Assembly (NCBI GenBank): GCA_964432715.1
Contig: CAYSOW010000061.1
Coordinates: forward strand, 1 to 12,873
Origin: Phocaeicola_A sp964432715
Lineage (GTDB): Bacteria > Bacteroidota > Bacteroidia > Bacteroidales > Bacteroidaceae
Length of the DNA: 12,873 bases
Direction of reading: 5' to 3'
Shown: piece after piece, positions 1 through 6,266 of the stretch
Layout: every line of letters starts with the position of its first letter
Position numbering within the stretch: position 1 is the stretch's first letter
Translations under genes and position numbers: made by a program
The notes under the pieces: model-generated
Database searches by the model: none
The model's input: the letters and a program-made list of their open reading frames with translations, nothing else
Told to the model about the DNA's origin: nothing

Positions 1-9
1 TGCATGTTC

Positions 10-798
10 CTACTCCTCCTCATCCTCCTCCGACTTGCCGCCATCGGACTTCTCGAAGATATAGCTCACCTCCTTGAAGGCATACGAACGACGACGCCCC
101 TCGGTGTCCTCGAGCACCAGGATACCATCCGGCTCCACGTGGTGGATGCGCGCGCCGAAGATACCCTCTGCTCCTTGGAAGAGATGATAACCCCTGCGAC
201 GCAGCAACGACTGATGGTAAGGCTCCGAGAGCGCAGCCCCCTCTCCCTTCTCAATCAACCGATAGTAACGCTCGAAACGACGCAGGATGCCCTCCAGCAC
301 GGCCGTGGGCTCCTTCTGCTGACCGGAGATTTGCAGCAACGACACCGGATTGGGCGCATCGCTCACGAAAGTCGTCTGGTTCAGGTTCAGCCCCACCCCG
401 ATGACACACTGCGCAATGTTTCTGCCCGAGAGATCATTCTCAATCAAGATACCCCCCAGCTTCAGATTGCGCCAATAGATATCGTTCGGCCACTTGATGC
501 GAATCTTCTTCGCCGACTCCTCCAGCTCCTCCTTGATGCTCAGCGAAATGGCCTGCGAAAGATAGAACTGACGGTTGGCCTCCAGGAAAGTAGGGCGACA
601 GCCGATGCTGAAGAGCAAGTTCTTCCCCCGCTCCGACTCCCACGAATTGCCGCGCTGACCACGGCCCGTCGACTGGTAATCAGCCTGCACACATACAAAC
701 TCTCGCTCCGGAAAAGAGTCGAGCATCTCTCGTACATAGTTGTTTGTGGAATCCACCTCCGGCAGGTGTACACGCTCCCACTTCTTCGTCCATCTCAT
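10..798 (-). CDS. birA: Biotin--[acetyl-CoA-carboxylase] ligase (BirA, group I)
   Basis: A cytoplasmic enzyme that activates biotin with ATP and attaches it to the carrier lysine of biotin-dependent carboxylases. The 262-residue product shows the family signatures in order: GRGQRGNSW at residues 45-53 (biotinyl-AMP loop), KWPNDIY at 102-108, KLGGILIEN at 113-121 and GVGLNLN at 134-140. There is no N-terminal helix-turn-helix, so it is a group I ligase and should not act as a repressor. The reading frame stays open upstream into yraN, but the ATG at 798 gives the expected N-terminus, with the DSTN motif at residues 16-19. The C-terminus is a short acidic tail. The gene lies 34 bp after yraN and is probably cotranscribed; the spacer is a perfect 18-bp tandem duplication. 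Confidence 0.95.
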   Translation of the reverse strand: MRWTKKWERVHLPEVDSTNNYVREMLDSFPEREFVCVQADYQSTGRGQRGNSWESERGKNLLFSIGCRPTFLEANRQFYLSQAISLSIKEELEESAKKIRIKWPNDIYWRNLKLGGILIENDLSGRNIAQCVIGVGLNLNQTTFVSDAPNPVSLLQISGQQKEPTAVLEGILRRFERYYRLIEKGEGAALSEPYHQSLLRRRGYHLFQGAEGIFGARIHHVEPDGILVLEDTEGRRRSYAFKEVSYIFEKSDGGKSEEDEEE

Positions 799-834
799 AC
801 GCTTATTCTTTTGGTTACGCTTATTCTTTTGGTT
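799..834. repeat. 18-bp perfect tandem duplication between yraN and birA
   Basis: The unit ACGCTTATTCTTTTGGTT occurs twice with no mismatch, at 799-816 and 817-834. It fills the whole yraN-birA spacer and shares two bases with the yraN stop codon. Read on the minus strand each unit is purine-rich (AACCAAAAGAATAAGCGT), and the second copy runs directly into the birA ATG. A change in copy number would alter the spacing between the two genes without touching either protein. Confidence 0.95.
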
Positions 835-1204
835 AATAATTCCAGATAGGGGGATAGAAAGCATCGCGGATGTGATCAATCTGCGCCTCCTCGCCACTGC
901 CCACCACCGAGACAATGTCGAAACGGATGGGATTGTCCAGCGCAAACTTACGCACATAAGCATCCGTAGCCCCCACGATGCAACGAATCTTCTTGTCGTC
1001 CACCGCCAGCTCCGGAGCCCCGAAGCGAAGATCACTGCGGCACTTCACCTCCACCACCACAAGCACCTTCCCCTCCATCGCCACGATGTCGAGCTCCTTC
1101 TTGCCCGCGTGCCAGTTGCGATGACGAATGGTGAATCCGTGCGCCTGCAGATAGTTGGCCGCCTCTTCTTCCCCCGCTTTCCCTATGATATTATGTTTTG
1201 CCAT
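833..1204 (-). CDS. yraN: YraN family (UPF0102) putative nuclease
   Basis: A 123-residue YraN-family protein with a PD-(D/E)XK nuclease-like fold signature. GKAGEE lies at residues 8-13, ELDIVA at 37-42 and VEVK at 51-54, so D39, E52 and K54 are the presumed catalytic triad. The family's cellular role is not settled. An in-frame ATG also exists at 1219. I prefer 1204 because MAKHN matches the usual family N-terminus, and because a TAnnTTTG promoter box at 1217-1224 would overlap the longer version. It is the first gene of a yraN-birA pair and diverges from the small gene at 1276. Confidence 0.88.
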   Translation of the reverse strand: MAKHNIIGKAGEEEAANYLQAHGFTIRHRNWHAGKKELDIVAMEGKVLVVVEVKCRSDLRFGAPELAVDDKKIRCIVGATDAYVRKFALDNPIRFDIVSVVGSGEEAQIDHIRDAFYPPIWNY

Positions 1205-1216
1205 ATGCTCTTTTTG

Positions 1217-1224
1217 CAAATTTA
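1217..1224 (-). promoter_or_regulatory. Putative Bacteroidetes -7 box for yraN-birA
   Basis: Minus-strand TAAATTTG matches TAnnTTTG exactly and ends 12 bp before the yraN ATG at 1204. No clear TTG/TTTG is seen at about -33. If used, the 5' leader would be only some 6-8 nt. Confidence 0.45.
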
Positions 1225-1259
1225 GTTCATTTTTATGTGGTTTTTTAAATAAGGAACAT

Positions 1260-1267
1260 TATTTTTG
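1260..1267 (+). promoter_or_regulatory. Putative Bacteroidetes -7 box for the small protein gene and tadA
   Basis: TATTTTTG matches TAnnTTTG and ends 8 bp before the ATG at 1276. No clear -33 element is visible. The implied transcript would be nearly leaderless. Confidence 0.35.
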
Positions 1268-1275
1268 TAGCTATT

Positions 1276-1509
1276 ATGAGCAAAGAAGTGAAAAAAAGAG
1301 TGAAAGTGCCCTCGCGAGAGCCGAAGCGCCACCACCGGATGGTCTGTCTGGTGAGCGAGGAGGAGATGCATTGCATCGATCGCTATCTGTCGAAATACAA
1401 AATCACCAACAAGGGTCGATGGATGCGTGAGACGATGCTTGCCTTCATTCAGAAGAATATGGAGGAGGACTACCCCACCCTTTTCAATGAGCACGATATG
1501 CGAAGATAA
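1276..1509 (+). CDS. Small ribbon-helix-helix-like protein
   Basis: A 77-residue protein that I cannot assign to a named family. It has a basic N-terminus (MSKEVKKRVKVPSREPKRHH), then a short beta-like stretch RMVCLV at 21-26. A helix follows at about 28-41 (EEEMHCIDRYLSKY), then a turn at KITNKG and a second helix at about 47-61. This strand-helix-helix layout, with the basic segment before the strand, resembles ribbon-helix-helix DNA-binding proteins. That is inference from pattern, not a recognised match. The ATG at 1276 is the first in frame. tadA starts 54 bp downstream on the same strand, so the two are probably cotranscribed. The product could be a regulator or a mobilisation-type accessory protein, but no mobile gene is nearby. 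Confidence 0.65.
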   Translation: MSKEVKKRVKVPSREPKRHHRMVCLVSEEEMHCIDRYLSKYKITNKGRWMRETMLAFIQKNMEEDYPTLFNEHDMRR

Positions 1510-1510
1510 A

Positions 1511-1557
1511 CCATTCAAGGAGAAAACCATTCAAGGAGGAACGAATCAAGGAGGAAA
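1511..1557 (+). repeat. Three near-perfect ~16-bp tandem units, each with a Shine-Dalgarno core
   Basis: The unit CCATTCAAGGAG(A/G)AA(A/C) is repeated at 1511-1526, 1527-1542 and, diverged, 1543-1557. A further CCATT begins at 1558. Each unit carries AAGGAG or AAGGAGG. The last AAGGAGG (1548-1554) is 9 nt from the tadA ATG, an ideal ribosome-binding distance. The array fills almost the whole spacer between the small protein gene and tadA. Strong SD sites are otherwise scarce in this window. Confidence 0.9.
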
Positions 1558-1563
1558 CCATTT

Positions 1564-1998
1564 ATGGCAGATGCAACCTATTATATGAAGCAGGCCCTGC
1601 AAGAGGCGCAGAAGGCGTTTGAGCGGGGAGAGGTTCCGGTGGGCGCGGTAGTGGTCTGTCGCGACCGGATTATTGCGCGGGCGCACAACCTGACGGAGAC
1701 GCTGAACGACGTGACGGCACACGCGGAGATGCAGGCCATCACAGCCGCCGCCAACACCCTGGGCGGGAAGTATCTGAACGAGTGCACCCTCTATGTCACG
1801 GTAGAGCCCTGCGTGATGTGTGCCGGTGCCATTGGCTGGTCACAACTCGGCGCGCTGGTCTTCGGCGCAGAGGACCCGAAACGTGGCTACCAACGCTTTG
1901 CCCCCCAAGCGCTCCATCCCAAGACCGTGGTCACGAAAGGCTTGCTGGCCGAAGAGGCGTCCAAACTCATGGTGGACTTCTTTAAAAGAAAAAGATAA
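1564..1998 (+). CDS. tadA: tRNA-specific adenosine deaminase (TadA)
   Basis: A zinc-dependent cytidine/deoxycytidylate deaminase-family enzyme expected to convert the wobble adenosine of tRNA-Arg(ACG) to inosine. The product has 144 residues, normal for TadA. It carries the zinc/catalytic motif HAE at residues 53-55 and PCVMC at 82-86 (C83 and C86). The ATG at 1564 sits 9 nt after an AAGGAGG, so the start is well supported. The gene ends 5 bp before the assembly gap. Other nucleoside deaminases share this motif layout, but the length and the ALVFGAEDPKRG stretch favour TadA. It lies downstream of a small ribbon-helix-helix-like gene and may be cotranscribed with it. Confidence 0.9.
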   Translation: MADATYYMKQALQEAQKAFERGEVPVGAVVVCRDRIIARAHNLTETLNDVTAHAEMQAITAAANTLGGKYLNECTLYVTVEPCVMCAGAIGWSQLGALVFGAEDPKRGYQRFAPQALHPKTVVTKGLLAEEASKLMVDFFKRKR

Positions 1999-2003
1999 TC
2001 CAA

Positions 2004-2103
2004 NNNNNNNNNNNNNNNNNNNNNNNNNNNNNNNNNNNNNNNNNNNNNNNNNNNNNNNNNNNNNNNNNNNNNNNNNNNNNNNNNNNNNNNNNNNNNNNNN
2101 NNN
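2004..2103. other. Assembly gap (100 N)
   Basis: Exactly 100 N, the usual placeholder for a scaffold gap of unknown length. The true distance between tadA and rpsO, and any gene there, cannot be read. The right edge abuts an A-run and a strong hairpin, which may have stopped the assembly. Confidence 0.98.
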
Positions 2104-2144
2104 AAAAAAAATCGCCGCAACCCGAAGGTGCAGCGATTTTTTTT
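2104..2144. terminator. Bidirectional intrinsic terminator between tadA and rpsO
   Basis: The stem arms ATCGC (2111-2115) and GCGAT (2133-2137) continue inward to a closing CC/GG around a four-base loop. On the minus strand the loop is C(TTCG)G, an exceptionally stable tetraloop; on the plus strand it is C(CGAA)G. A T-run follows on both strands: plus 2137-2144, and minus opposite the A-run at 2104-2110. It ends rpsO (stop at 2161) from the right, and probably the tadA unit from the left. Confidence 0.9.
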
Positions 2145-2160
2145 AATGCTTTCAGCTAGA

Positions 2161-2430
2161 TTACTTACGCAATCCGAGAGCTTTAACGATGGCACGGTAT
2201 CTTTCGATGTCGCGGTCTTTGAGGTAGTTCAACAAAGAACGACGTTTACCAACCAATGTAGTCAATGCTCTTTCAGTACTATAATCTTTACGGTTCTTTT
2301 TCAAGTGCTCCGTCAAGTGGGAAATACGGTATGAAAACAATGCAATCTGTGCTTCAGGAGAGCCAGTATCAGTGTTAGACTTTCCGTATTGTCCAAAGAT
2401 TTCTTTCTTTTTAGCTTGATCTAAATACAT
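2161..2430 (-). CDS. rpsO: 30S ribosomal protein S15
   Basis: A primary 16S rRNA-binding protein of the small subunit that helps organise the central domain and contacts 23S rRNA in an intersubunit bridge. The 89 residues match the family length. Characteristic segments are DTGSPEAQIA near residue 22, the helix ISHLTEHLKKNRKDYSTERAL, and LVGKRRSLLNYL. It is monocistronic here: its own promoter lies in the rpsO-typA intergenic region, and a strong C(UUCG)G terminator follows its stop. The implied leader is about 40 nt, and I see no obvious pseudoknot for S15 autoregulation. Orientation is divergent from typA. Confidence 0.98.
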   Translation of the reverse strand: MYLDQAKKKEIFGQYGKSNTDTGSPEAQIALFSYRISHLTEHLKKNRKDYSTERALTTLVGKRRSLLNYLKDRDIERYRAIVKALGLRK

Positions 2431-2474
2431 ACGTTTTAAATTAAATAAGTGTATTACATTTTACTTAGCGGGTG

Positions 2475-2504
2475 CAAAGATAGAGATTATTTTTTGATAG
2501 ACAA
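2475..2504 (-). promoter_or_regulatory. rpsO promoter (Bacteroidetes sigma-ABfr type)
   Basis: On the minus strand TTG at 2504-2502 (-33) is followed after 19 bp by TATCTTTG at 2482-2475 (-7), matching TTTG/TTG-n19-21-TAnnTTTG. The -7 box ends 44 bp before the rpsO ATG. Confidence 0.75.
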
Positions 2505-2533
2505 TGATTTTTGTTCGGAAAAGTGCAAATATT

Positions 2534-2565
2534 TTTGGCATTTCGGCCGTCATGCACTAACTTTG
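2534..2565 (+). promoter_or_regulatory. typA promoter (Bacteroidetes sigma-ABfr type)
   Basis: TTTG at 2534-2537 (-33), a 20-bp spacer, then TAACTTTG at 2558-2565 (-7). Both elements match the consensus fully. The box ends 21 bp before the ATG at 2587. This rules out the longer reading frame that begins at 2449, because its first codons lie upstream of the promoter. Confidence 0.85.
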
Positions 2566-2586
2566 CAGCCAAATTATAGGTATTAT

Positions 2587-4386
2587 ATGCAGAATATTAG
2601 AAACATTGCAATCATTGCGCACGTCGACCATGGTAAAACGACGCTTGTCGACAAGATGATGCTGGCCGGACATTTGTTCCGCAACGACCAAACCAACGGT
2701 GAATTAGTTTTGGATAACAACGACTTGGAACGCGAACGTGGTATAACCATCCTCTCGAAGAATGTATCTATCAACTACAAGGATACGAAGATCAATATCA
2801 TCGACACTCCGGGACACGCCGACTTCGGTGGCGAGGTGGAGCGCGTGCTCAATATGGCTGATGGATGTATTCTGCTGGTGGATGCTTTTGAGGGCCCGAT
2901 GCCTCAGACACGTTTCGTGCTGCAGAAGGCGTTGCAGATCGGACTGAAACCCATCGTGGTAGTGAACAAGGTGGACAAACCTAACTGTCGCCCGGAAGAG
3001 GTGCACGAGATGGTGTTCGACTTGATGTTCAGTCTGGACGCTACCGAGGAGCAGTTGGACTTCCCCGTGCTCTACGGTTCTGCCAAGAACAACTGGATGG
3101 GCGAGGACTGGAAGACTCCCACCGACAGCATTACTCCGCTGCTCGATGCGATCATTAAATATATCCCCGCTCCGCAGCAGCTGGAGGGTACGCCGCAGAT
3201 GTTGATCACTTCGCTCGACTTCTCTTCGTACACCGGTCGTATTGCTGTGGGTCGTGTACACCGCGGTACACTCACTGAGGGTGCTAACGTGACTTTGGCT
3301 CGCCGCGACGGAACGATGGTGAAAACAAAAATCAAAGAACTTCATACTTTCGAGGGACTGGGACGTAAACGTACCGCTTCGGTCTCTTCAGGTGATATCT
3401 GTGCCGTAGTAGGTATCGAGGGCTTCGAAATCGGTGATACGATTTGCGACTTCGAGAATCCGGAACCGCTGCCACCTATCGCTATCGACGAGCCGACCAT
3501 GAGTATGCTCTTCGCCATCAACGACTCTCCTTTCTTCGGTAAAGAGGGTAAGTTCGTCACTTCTCGCCACATTCAGGAACGTCTGGAGAAGGAGTTGGAC
3601 AAGAACTTGGCGCTCCGCGTACAGAAGAGCGAAGAGGATGGCCACTGGATTGTATCCGGTCGTGGTGTGCTCCACCTCTCTGTACTCATCGAGACGATGC
3701 GTCGCGAGGGCTACGAGTTGCAGGTGGGCCAGCCGCAGGTAATCTACAAAGAGATTGACGGACAGCGCTGCGAGCCGATTGAGGAGCTGACCATCAGCGT
3801 TCCCGAGGAGTTCTCCAGCAAGATGATTGATATGGTGACTCGCCGTAAAGGTGAGCTGACCTCTATGGAGAGCCAGGGCGACCGTGTGAACATCGAGTTC
3901 AACATCCCTTCACGCGGCATCATCGGTCTGCGTACCAACGTGCTGACTGCTTCTCAGGGTGAAGCCATCATGGCACACCGTTTCAAAGAGTATCAGCCGT
4001 ACAAGGGCGATATGGACCGCCGTACCAATGGTTCTATCATCGCGATGGAGGGCGGAACGGCCTTTGCTTACGCCATCGATAAGTTGCAGGATCGTGGTAA
4101 GTTCTTCATCTATCCGCAGGACGAGGTATATGCCGGTCAGGTGGTAGGTGAGCACGTACACGAGAACGACTTGGTGGTGAACGTAACGAAGTCGAAGAAG
4201 CTGACCAACATGCGTGCTTCCGGTTCGGACGACAAGGCTCGTATCATTCCGCCGGTGATCTTCTCTCTGGAAGAGGCGCTGGAGTACATCAAGGAGGATG
4301 AGTACGTAGAGGTAACTCCGAAGAGCATGCGTATGCGTAAGATTATCTTGGACGAGACGGAGCGTAAACGCGCCAATAAGAACTAA
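2587..4386 (+). CDS. typA: Ribosome-associated translational GTPase TypA/BipA
   Basis: A translation-factor GTPase related to EF-G that binds the ribosome and supports late 50S assembly and growth under stress or cold. The 599 residues match TypA. GTPase motifs are in order: HVDHGKT at 12-18 (P-loop), RERGITI at 49-55 (switch I), DTPGHADF at 73-80 (switch II), NKVD at 127-130 and SAK soon after. EF-G-like domains II, III and V and the TypA-specific C-terminal domain follow, the latter including MRASGSDDK. The start at 2587 gives the canonical IRNIAIIAHVDHGKTT N-terminus and sits just after a strong promoter. The frame is open back to 2449, but that extension is unlikely to be transcribed. It is monocistronic, with its own promoter and terminator. 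Fusidic-acid-type EF-G and LepA are excluded by domain content and length. Confidence 0.97.
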   Translation: MQNIRNIAIIAHVDHGKTTLVDKMMLAGHLFRNDQTNGELVLDNNDLERERGITILSKNVSINYKDTKINIIDTPGHADFGGEVERVLNMADGCILLVDAFEGPMPQTRFVLQKALQIGLKPIVVVNKVDKPNCRPEEVHEMVFDLMFSLDATEEQLDFPVLYGSAKNNWMGEDWKTPTDSITPLLDAIIKYIPAPQQLEGTPQMLITSLDFSSYTGRIAVGRVHRGTLTEGANVTLARRDGTMVKTKIKELHTFEGLGRKRTASVSSGDICAVVGIEGFEIGDTICDFENPEPLPPIAIDEPTMSMLFAINDSPFFGKEGKFVTSRHIQERLEKELDKNLALRVQKSEEDGHWIVSGRGVLHLSVLIETMRREGYELQVGQPQVIYKEIDGQRCEPIEELTISVPEEFSSKMIDMVTRRKGELTSMESQGDRVNIEFNIPSRGIIGLRTNVLTASQGEAIMAHRFKEYQPYKGDMDRRTNGSIIAMEGGTAFAYAIDKLQDRGKFFIYPQDEVYAGQVVGEHVHENDLVVNVTKSKKLTNMRASGSDDKARIIPPVIFSLEEALEYIKEDEYVEVTPKSMRMRKIILDETERKRANKN

Positions 4387-4419
4387 TCAGCAAGCTTACA
4401 ATAAATACGATTAAACGAG

Positions 4420-4459
4420 AAAGTCCGCTTAACCCTCCTTTGGGGAAGCGGACTTTTTT
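4420..4459 (+). terminator. Intrinsic terminator of typA
   Basis: An 11-bp perfect stem, AAAGTCCGCTT (4420-4430) and AAGCGGACTTT (4446-4456), with possible further CCC/GGG pairing inside. A T-run follows at 4454-4459. It lies 33 bp after the typA stop. On the minus strand only a weak T-rich tail follows, so service to the acyltransferase gene (stop at 4526) is possible but less certain. Confidence 0.9.
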
Positions 4460-4509
4460 ATTTCCGGGGGATGCACCCCTATTTGGATTCTGCTTTGGGA
4501 GATTCCTCT

Positions 4510-4541
4510 TTATTTGGATTCTTCCTTATTTGGATTCTTCC
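4510..4541. repeat. 16-bp perfect tandem duplication at the acyltransferase 3' end
   Basis: TTATTTGGATTCTTCC occurs at 4510-4525 and 4526-4541 with no mismatch. A related ATTTGGATTCT lies at 4481-4491. On the minus strand the unit reads GGAAGAATCCAAATAA, so it encodes Glu-Glu-Ser-Lys and the stop codon, and the stop-bearing unit is duplicated just downstream. Gain or loss of a copy would leave the protein unchanged. Confidence 0.93.
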
Positions 4542-5458
4542 TTATTATTCTGATTCGCGGCATTCCGACGATCATACTCCTCCTTGGTACGTTTCCAGCG
4601 GTTGTGGCTCCAGAGCCAGAGGTGAGGCGTTTGGCGAATCATCTCCTCCAGACGCGCCGTGTAGAGATCGGTCAGGGCGAAGTCAGGCTGCTGTGCAGGG
4701 TGCTCGCAGAGCGGCTTAAAGTGGCAATGGTAATAGCCGCGACGCGGACGAGTGACCTCCGCATAATAAAATAAGGTGTCGAGCTTCTTACCCATCTGCT
4801 CCGTGCCGGTGAACACCGCCGTGGGACGATGGAAGAAAGGCGAGAAGTGGTGAATGCTGCTCCACTTCGGCAGCTGGTCGGAGATAAAGCCGATGATGGC
4901 CGGGCGACCGCTGCGCTTCATCTCAATCATCCGTCGCAACGTGATCTTCATCGCCACACACTCCCCGCCGAAACGGTTGCGCAAGCGCAGGAAGAGACTA
5001 TCGAAAGCCTTGTTGCGCAGCGGGTGATAAATCTGTCCGCAGAGCACCTCCTCGGGCACCCAGTAGGGCAACGAAGCAATCCACTCCCAGTTGCCGTAAT
5101 GACCCAAGTAGACAAACGTCAGCGTCTTGCCACTCTCCTTCATCGCCTGCACCATCTCGTCCGTACCCTCGAACGTCATGCGTCGGCGCATCTGCTCCTT
5201 GCTCATCGAAAAGATCTTGATGGTCTCCACCACATAGTCGCAAAAGAAGTGATAAAACCGCTTCTCAATCTCCACAATCTCCCGCTTCGACTTTTCAGGA
5301 AAAGAGGAAGTCAGGTTGCTCCGCACGATGCCGCGACGATAGCGCAGCACGTAGTAGACCGGAAAATAAAGCAGGTCGGAAAAAAGGTAAAGCAGACGCA
5401 ACGGCAGCAGCGAGAGCAAATACCACGAGATAAACACCGGGTAATAAAGTATCTTCAT
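4526..5458 (-). CDS. LpxL/HtrB-like lipid A acyltransferase
   Basis: A member of the LpxL/HtrB lysophospholipid acyltransferase family, which adds secondary acyl chains to Kdo-lipid A at the inner membrane. The 310 residues begin with a hydrophobic segment at about 5-38, a membrane anchor. The catalytic HX4(D/E) motif is HYGNWE at 120-125 (H120, E125). The C-terminal WLWSHNRWK near residue 281 is typical of the family. It is the last gene of the minus-strand envelope cluster, 61 bp after the LPS kinase-like gene. A -7 box in that gap could give it extra transcription. The acyl chain and position cannot be read from sequence; a role in another glycolipid is an alternative. The 3' end sits on a 16-bp tandem repeat. 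Confidence 0.9.
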   Translation of the reverse strand: MKILYYPVFISWYLLSLLPLRLLYLFSDLLYFPVYYVLRYRRGIVRSNLTSSFPEKSKREIVEIEKRFYHFFCDYVVETIKIFSMSKEQMRRRMTFEGTDEMVQAMKESGKTLTFVYLGHYGNWEWIASLPYWVPEEVLCGQIYHPLRNKAFDSLFLRLRNRFGGECVAMKITLRRMIEMKRSGRPAIIGFISDQLPKWSSIHHFSPFFHRPTAVFTGTEQMGKKLDTLFYYAEVTRPRRGYYHCHFKPLCEHPAQQPDFALTDLYTARLEEMIRQTPHLWLWSHNRWKRTKEEYDRRNAANQNNKEESK

Positions 5459-5482
5459 ATATCGTTATTCACTTAAAATCAA

Positions 5483-5490
5483 CAAATATA
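5483..5490 (-). promoter_or_regulatory. Possible internal -7 box for the acyltransferase gene
   Basis: Minus-strand TATATTTG matches TAnnTTTG and ends 24 bp before the ATG at 5458, within the 61-bp gap after the kinase gene. No -33 element is visible, so this is tentative. Confidence 0.35.
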
Positions 5491-5519
5491 CATTCCTCCA
5501 CACATCGTTCCGCAGGGAA

Positions 5520-6260
5520 CTACAGATGGAAGAACTTCTTGAGCGCACGGCGCAGCTTCAGGCGACGGTCGAACCGGTCGCGCAGCTTCAGCACCTCATC
5601 CACCGACTCCTGCACCGACCATCCACGCTGTTCGGCATAATCCGCCACCACCATCCGCAAGATATCCATGTGGTGCGACACACGCATCAAGTTCCGCAAC
5701 GCCTCCGCCTGCGTAGGCTGTTTAAAGACAGAGCGGTTGGTATCAATCAAAGTAAAGTGGTAACGGTCGGCCCCCAGCGAACGATAAAGCACATTGCTCA
5801 AGTTCAAGTCGCCGTGCAACACCCCCTGCTGATGCAACTCCACCAGCAAACCCGCCAGCTGAAACATCATCATCGGGTCGCGCTGCTCCTCCAGATAATC
5901 CTCCACCGAAGCATCGGTGCACTCCGTAGAGACAAAGAGCCCCCCTTGATAGAGCCCGTGTCGATACTCCTCCACATACGCCACCTCATGCGGCGTATCG
6001 AAGCCCCGGTCGCGCAACATCCCCGCAAAGAGATAAGCGCGCACCGCCTTCGACGGGCGGAAGCAAGCATACGTAATCTGCTGGAAGATGGTGGGACGTT
6101 TGTAGCGCTTCACAATCAGCGGCGTCCCATTCACCACAAAGCGCTTCACCTTGTTGCGCCCGTCATGAATCATCTCCCCCTCTTGTTCAAAGCACTCCGG
6201 CAAGCGGTGTACCCATTCACTCATCCCGGCATAGTCGGGGTGAACCACCTCTTTTCTCAT
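5520..6260 (-). CDS. Lipopolysaccharide kinase (WaaP/Kdo kinase family)
   Basis: A protein-kinase-fold enzyme of the WaaP/InaA/KdkA type, predicted to phosphorylate Kdo or an inner-core sugar of LPS. In its 246 residues the ATP-binding lysine is likely K51 in LIVKRYKR. The catalytic loop is LHGDLNLSN at 148-156 (D151, N156), and the metal-binding DFG equivalent is IDTN at 172-175 (D173). The length fits the family. It starts 6 bp after the glycosyltransferase stop and precedes the acyltransferase, which places it in LPS core/lipid A assembly. The C-terminus is strongly basic, consistent with a peripheral inner-membrane protein. The exact acceptor (Kdo or heptose) is unknown. A small-molecule kinase role is a less likely alternative given the neighbours. 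Confidence 0.88.
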   Translation of the reverse strand: MRKEVVHPDYAGMSEWVHRLPECFEQEGEMIHDGRNKVKRFVVNGTPLIVKRYKRPTIFQQITYACFRPSKAVRAYLFAGMLRDRGFDTPHEVAYVEEYRHGLYQGGLFVSTECTDASVEDYLEEQRDPMMMFQLAGLLVELHQQGVLHGDLNLSNVLYRSLGADRYHFTLIDTNRSVFKQPTQAEALRNLMRVSHHMDILRMVVADYAEQRGWSVQESVDEVLKLRDRFDRRLKLRRALKKFFHL

Positions 6261-6266
6261 GATTTT

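Noticed and set aside
1..9. Minus-strand ATG at 5-3, four nucleotides after the birA stop, as a next operon gene
   Set aside because: Only five bases are visible, which is too little to support a gene.
4..1225. Long plus-strand open frames opposite birA and yraN
   Set aside because: They are antisense to two genes with clear family motifs and have no recognisable domain of their own.
2449..2586. 46-codon N-terminal extension of typA
   Set aside because: It lies upstream of and across a full -33/-7 promoter; the family N-terminus begins at 2587.
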